DNA of 64,000 nt from the NCBI GenBank assembly GCA_965247565.1, contig CBDFHF010000002.1, positions 428,316 through 492,315 on the forward strand, given 5' to 3'. Shown here piece by piece: positions 61,072 to 64,000 of this stretch (position 1 is the stretch's first letter; the number at the start of each line of letters is the position of its first letter). A model generated the notes under the pieces. The model was not told where the DNA came from. It worked only from the letters and a program-made list of their open reading frames with translations, and ran no database searches. The DNA comes from CBDFHF01 sp965247565 (GTDB lineage Bacteria; Pseudomonadota; Gammaproteobacteria; Methylococcales; Methylomonadaceae). The translations under genes and the position numbers were made by a program.

Positions 61072-61160
61072 TGGATGACTTATTCTTAAATATTGATGTT
61101 CTTTTGATCATCTCTTTTTTCATCGGCTCGACTTTTACTTGTTTATTTTTTCTTAAGTAA
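61071..61160 (+). CDS. 29-residue membrane peptide, second of pair, unit 2
   Basis: Identical to 51107-51196, overlapping both neighbours by TAATG. Confidence 0.55.
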   Translation: MDDLFLNIDVLLIISFFIGSTFTCLFFLK

Positions 61161-61648
61161 TGGCCTCTCTAGTCTGTAATCATCCTATGCCAAAAAACAC
61201 CCGCGTTTGTTATTGGTCTGATGATTTTCAATTACCCGAGCCAATAATACGCGTTTCTCATTTCTCGGCCGAAGAAAAAAAGCTCTTCAATGATTTTGAA
61301 GAATTGCGCTTTTTTGAAAAAAATAACGCTTTAATGCTGCAAGTATTGCCACGTAAAAATGAAAAAACTGTCATTTCTACCGCAATCATTGCGCTCGAAA
61401 ATTACGAAATTGAAATTATTTCAGCTTTTAACGATGAACCCGCGAAAAGCTTGAAAACGGCAAAAAGTTTGGGTGATAGTAACACCCAAACTATGTTCGG
61501 ACCTCCGAACAATAACAATGCAATATCACATGCAATTATTGCTTTTCAAAATAAAGGAAACAAAATAAACATTGACACAGAACAAAAAATCACACTTAAA
61601 ACTAACTGCGGACATCCGCATAAATACCGCGATTACAAGGCTAAGTAA
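61160..61648 (+). CDS. Phage protein of unknown function (162 aa), unit 2
   Basis: Identical to 51196-51684; coupled to the replication gene. Confidence 0.68.
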   Translation: MASLVCNHPMPKNTRVCYWSDDFQLPEPIIRVSHFSAEEKKLFNDFEELRFFEKNNALMLQVLPRKNEKTVISTAIIALENYEIEIISAFNDEPAKSLKTAKSLGDSNTQTMFGPPNNNNAISHAIIAFQNKGNKINIDTEQKITLKTNCGHPHKYRDYKAK

Positions 61649-62793
61649 TGAACGGGTATTTCATCGACAAACTGAACGTGGTTCAAGACCATACCGACAA
61701 GGGGAGATTGCCCTTAATCGGTAAAACCGGTTTTTGGCGTGTCGATCTACAAACCGGAACCGTTTCTGAAAAAATGTCTATCATGGATTTAAAACTAGAA
61801 GGCAGTTATTCGTCATCCTTGCAAATTTGTTGTGATGGTAATGTTGTTTCTGTTTATGGCAACCCCAGCCGATATGGCCGAATAGATAACCTTTTCGGAT
61901 TAACTACCCTAGAAGCCTGTATAGAGGTTTATAACCGTGAACTTAAAAAACTGGGCTTACCCATCTTTACGAAGTGTACTAATTACCTATATTTACAAAA
62001 TTCAGGCGCCAAAGCCAATAAAACAGCTAATGGTGCGCTTATTAAGCATATCGACATTACTAAGAATCTTTCGGTAGGGCAGGGCAACGAATCCACCTTT
62101 TTAAAAGCTTTAGCGACTCAATCGGTTAATAAAAGCGTCCCGCCGTATTTATACCCAAACCATCACACCGTTGAGTGGTTCGGTAAAAACATGCAAAAGA
62201 ATGGTAGTACCTACCGCTATTTAAAATGCTATTCAAAACTGGCCGATCTAATTCGCCACCATTCAAAAATTAATCGCTCAACAACTGACTTTAAGGATCA
62301 TCAATACTATGAAAAATTAATAGCTTTTGCTGATGAATATGGAATTGTTCGTGAAGAGCATTCTTTCAAATCCCCTTTTCTAAAAAAACATAATTTATTT
62401 GCTTACGGCCTATTCGAACTAAGTGAATTCGAAGACCATTTAAACCTTATTACCGATATTAGAAAAAGATTAGAGGTTACAAAAATGAAACACGACAACA
62501 TTGCACAAGAGCTTTTAGATGCTGGTATTTGTAACAACAAACTATCCGCAAATTCAACACAGCTTGTTTATAAGTTGTGGCTATATGGCGAAGTAATCGA
62601 TATAGCTAGAACACAGTTTTATACTCATAGAACTCGTCTCCTAAAACTCGGCATTGATATTTCAATCAAGCTCGACATTAACTATCAACCCTTAAGACTC
62701 AAAGAGGCCCAAATTATTGAATGTAAAGATACTCAAATCCCTGACTGGTACAGGATGCCAGAAAAACATAGCCATTTATCACTCGTAGCCTAA
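61648..62793 (+). CDS. Phage replication initiator (gene II/RstA-like), unit 2
   Basis: Same 381-residue protein as 51684-52829 except for Leu in place of Pro in the segment HLN(P/L)ITDIRKRLEV. The change comes from one base, T at 62447. The conserved N-terminal family blocks are unchanged. Confidence 0.87.
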   Translation: MNGYFIDKLNVVQDHTDKGRLPLIGKTGFWRVDLQTGTVSEKMSIMDLKLEGSYSSSLQICCDGNVVSVYGNPSRYGRIDNLFGLTTLEACIEVYNRELKKLGLPIFTKCTNYLYLQNSGAKANKTANGALIKHIDITKNLSVGQGNESTFLKALATQSVNKSVPPYLYPNHHTVEWFGKNMQKNGSTYRYLKCYSKLADLIRHHSKINRSTTDFKDHQYYEKLIAFADEYGIVREEHSFKSPFLKKHNLFAYGLFELSEFEDHLNLITDIRKRLEVTKMKHDNIAQELLDAGICNNKLSANSTQLVYKLWLYGEVIDIARTQFYTHRTRLLKLGIDISIKLDINYQPLRLKEAQIIECKDTQIPDWYRMPEKHSHLSLVA

Positions 62794-62822
62794 TTTAAAC
62801 TTTAAACTCAAGGAAAAACAAA

Positions 62823-63173
62823 ATGAAACTTCTTGTTCAATCTATTTCAACAGCTACCGGGCTTTCCAAGGCAACAAACACACCTTTTTCTATTCCTCAG
62901 TTGGTTTGTTTAATCCCGTTCGAAACTGTTGAAACTTCAAAATATCAAAATCGCGGTGTCGGTCTCACGACTGTACAAATGCAGGTTGCTAATGATTTCT
63001 TTCCAGAATTGGAAAGAGAACTAACCGCAAAATTTCAAGGTATGCCAATTGTTTTTGACTTCACTACGTCAGTTAATTCAAGGGGTCAAACCATCATTAC
63101 AGGTTTCGAACAACAACCCGCAATAGTTAATGATCTTGCAAAGCCTGAAACAGTGAAAAAGGTTTTCGGCTAA
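62823..63173 (+). CDS. Candidate ssDNA-binding protein, unit 2
   Basis: Identical to 52859-53209 (116 residues). Confidence 0.65.
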   Translation: MKLLVQSISTATGLSKATNTPFSIPQLVCLIPFETVETSKYQNRGVGLTTVQMQVANDFFPELERELTAKFQGMPIVFDFTTSVNSRGQTIITGFEQQPAIVNDLAKPETVKKVFG

Positions 63174-63176
63174 AAC

Positions 63177-63545
63177 ATGGCTCTAAGTGCATTTAACGGT
63201 TATTGCTACGCTACCGAATCCCTTGCGGCTTTGGCTGAGCTATCTGAGCCTGTCGAATGGTCACAAGGTAACATTGTTTGGCAAAAGCTAAGTTATAACC
63301 CAACAACCAAGATTATGACTTACGGTTATAAGGGTTATAACGCGACTGTTACTAACTTCACTGTTAACCCCGGCTTTGTTCGCAATTATCCCGTTTGCAC
63401 GGTAGAAGGCCCATTAGCTAATTCAATGGATAAATACCTAGGTTTCGACGCTGAAACCATGAGTGTAATAGTAGGCGAAACATTGCTTATTTTTATACTC
63501 GGTCTTTCCCTTGGTGCTGTTTACAAGGTAATGACAAAAGATTAA
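63177..63545 (+). CDS. Phage membrane protein of unknown function, unit 2
   Basis: Identical to 53213-53581 (122 residues, one C-terminal span). Confidence 0.65.
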   Translation: MALSAFNGYCYATESLAALAELSEPVEWSQGNIVWQKLSYNPTTKIMTYGYKGYNATVTNFTVNPGFVRNYPVCTVEGPLANSMDKYLGFDAETMSVIVGETLLIFILGLSLGAVYKVMTKD

Positions 63546-63631
63546 CGCTCTATGAGCATTAAAAAACTAACCGTGCCCAGTTTTAAATTTTATAAGCACT
63601 TACTTTTAACTTTCCATAAGGAAAAAAAATC

Positions 63632-63832
63632 ATGAACAAATTACAAAAAGTTGGTTTAGTTGCTGGTGGTTCTTTAGTTGCAAGCTCTGCTTTTGCTGCT
63701 GACTATGCAACTGCAATCACTAGCGCTTTTACTTCTGCTACTTCAAACGTATCTGCTGCTACTCTTGGAATGGTTGGTTTGGCCGCTTTAGTTACCGGCG
63801 TAGGCTTGATCATTTCTTTGATCCGCAAATAA
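63632..63832 (+). CDS. Major coat protein (pVIII-like), allele 2
   Basis: A 66-residue precursor starting MNKLQKVGLVAGGSLVASSA, cleaved after AFA, with mature start ADYATAITSAFTSATSNVSA. From the LGMVGLAAL span onward it equals allele 1. Differences begin at codon 2 and end at the codon for Gly before the span, and include about six synonymous changes. This points to replacement by a related allele rather than a few selected mutations. Confidence 0.93.
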   Translation: MNKLQKVGLVAGGSLVASSAFAADYATAITSAFTSATSNVSAATLGMVGLAALVTGVGLIISLIRK

Positions 63833-63841
63833 GCAAAACTC

Positions 63842-63916
63842 ATGCTAACGACCACAATAATAGCTTGCACCTTCATGATTATGTTCGTTGCCGGCGTAAT
63901 ATTGGGGAGTCGTTAG
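63842..63916 (+). CDS. Tiny hydrophobic phage peptide (24 aa), unit 2
   Basis: Identical to 53881-53955. Confidence 0.4.
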   Translation: MLTTTIIACTFMIMFVAGVILGSR

Positions 63917-63917
63917 C

Positions 63918-64000
63918 ATGAACCCCATTTTAATAATCCTATTATTATTTTTTTCTAGTTCATCGGTCTACGCTGCAAACTTTGGCGAAGCTTCTGCGTC
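63918..64000 (+). CDS. pIII-like adsorption protein, unit 2, first 27 codons
   Basis: Same start and signal peptide as 53957-55525; the gene is cut by the window end. The offset to unit 1 is 9,961 bp from here on because of the 3-bp indel in the coat gene. Confidence 0.85.
   Translation, partial: MNPILIILLLFFSSSSVYAANFGEASA

Larger units (their letters stand above)
59680..64000. mobile_element. Inovirus prophage, unit 2, cut by window end
   Basis: A second unit in the same orientation, seen for 4,321 bp. Compared with unit 1 I find one substitution in the divergent promoter region (C50491 against A60455), one in the replication gene (C52483 against T62447), and a cluster of about 17 substitutions plus a 3-bp indel in the major coat gene. 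All other bases compared look identical. The right end and the chromosomal XerC half-site lie outside the window. Confidence 0.92.

Noticed and set aside
59680..64000. Unit 2 as a pure assembly duplicate of unit 1
   Set aside because: The distinct coat allele, two other base differences and the longer repressor reading frame through the junction argue for two real units, although long reads would settle it.

Overview
The window looks like a stretch of a gammaproteobacterial chromosome ending in two head-to-tail copies of a filamentous-phage (inovirus) prophage. The gene neighbourhoods (ftsK, ssb, hrcA-grpE-dnaK-dnaJ-dapB, accA-tilS, pyrG-kdsA-eno-ftsB-ispD-ispF) are typical of Gammaproteobacteria. 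A two-subunit pyruvate carboxylase, a PEP-CTERM-like sorting tail of the VPLPAPFWLF type and the moderate GC content would fit a methanotroph of the Methylococcales, but that assignment is inference from gene content only.

Region by region. 1-6.8 kb holds housekeeping genes: the start of aat, trxB, ftsK, ssb, a YebC-family regulator and a LuxR-type regulator. 7-10.4 kb holds four consecutive exported proteins of unknown role, one with a PEP-CTERM-like tail and two with short motifs resembling surface or fibre proteins. 10.5-16.8 kb is the heat-shock cluster, led by a sigma70-type promoter and a CIRCE operator, with dapB at its end. 17-20.5 kb is a plastic zone: a YdcF-family gene, two tandem Calx-beta secreted-protein genes made by a 1,292-bp duplication that carries a frameshifted ydcF remnant, and a decayed toxin-antitoxin pair. 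20.6-32.8 kb has corA, envelope-phosphate enzymes (PAP2 and an LTA-synthase-like sulfatase), a TPR protein, accA, tilS and a membrane-fused spermidine-synthase-like protein. 32.8-39.6 kb is a leftward type I secretion-like operon (ABC, HlyD, TolC) facing a TetR regulator; its ABC protein has lost the ATPase motifs. 39.7-49.7 kb has pyruvate carboxylase, the Sua5-type tRNA modification enzyme, and pyrG-kdsA-eno-ftsB-ispD-ispF.

49.7-64 kb is the prophage array. Unit 1 (about 9,964 bp) is complete; unit 2 runs off the window. Each unit carries no integrase of its own. The boundary contains a perfect match to the XerD arm of E. coli dif, so integration is probably by host XerC/XerD at the chromosome-dimer resolution site next to ispF. 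Rightward genes are: a small Cys-rich protein, a small ORF, a terminator, two overlapping 29-residue membrane peptides, a 162-residue protein, a gene II/RstA-like replication initiator, a small protein that may bind ssDNA, a membrane protein, the major coat protein, a tiny membrane peptide, a pIII-like adsorption protein, a pVI-like protein and a Zot/pI assembly ATPase. Leftward genes are: a repressor-like HTH gene with an exported partner, a second HTH gene, and three small accessory genes driven from a near-consensus promoter overlapped by two operators. The 0.8-kb non-coding region (58.35-59.18 kb) is packed with iterons, parS-like repeats, long direct repeats and two large hairpins, and is the best candidate for origin and packaging signals.

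The most notable signals are: (i) the two prophage units are almost identical over 4.3 kb except for the major coat gene, whose 5' part is a diverged allele; (ii) the att core lies inside the HTH repressor gene, so integration truncates that protein and splits a leftward regulatory operon that the tandem junction rebuilds; (iii) the parS-like and operator repeats of the intergenic region; (iv) the ATPase-dead-looking secretion ABC protein; and (v) the Calx-beta duplication.
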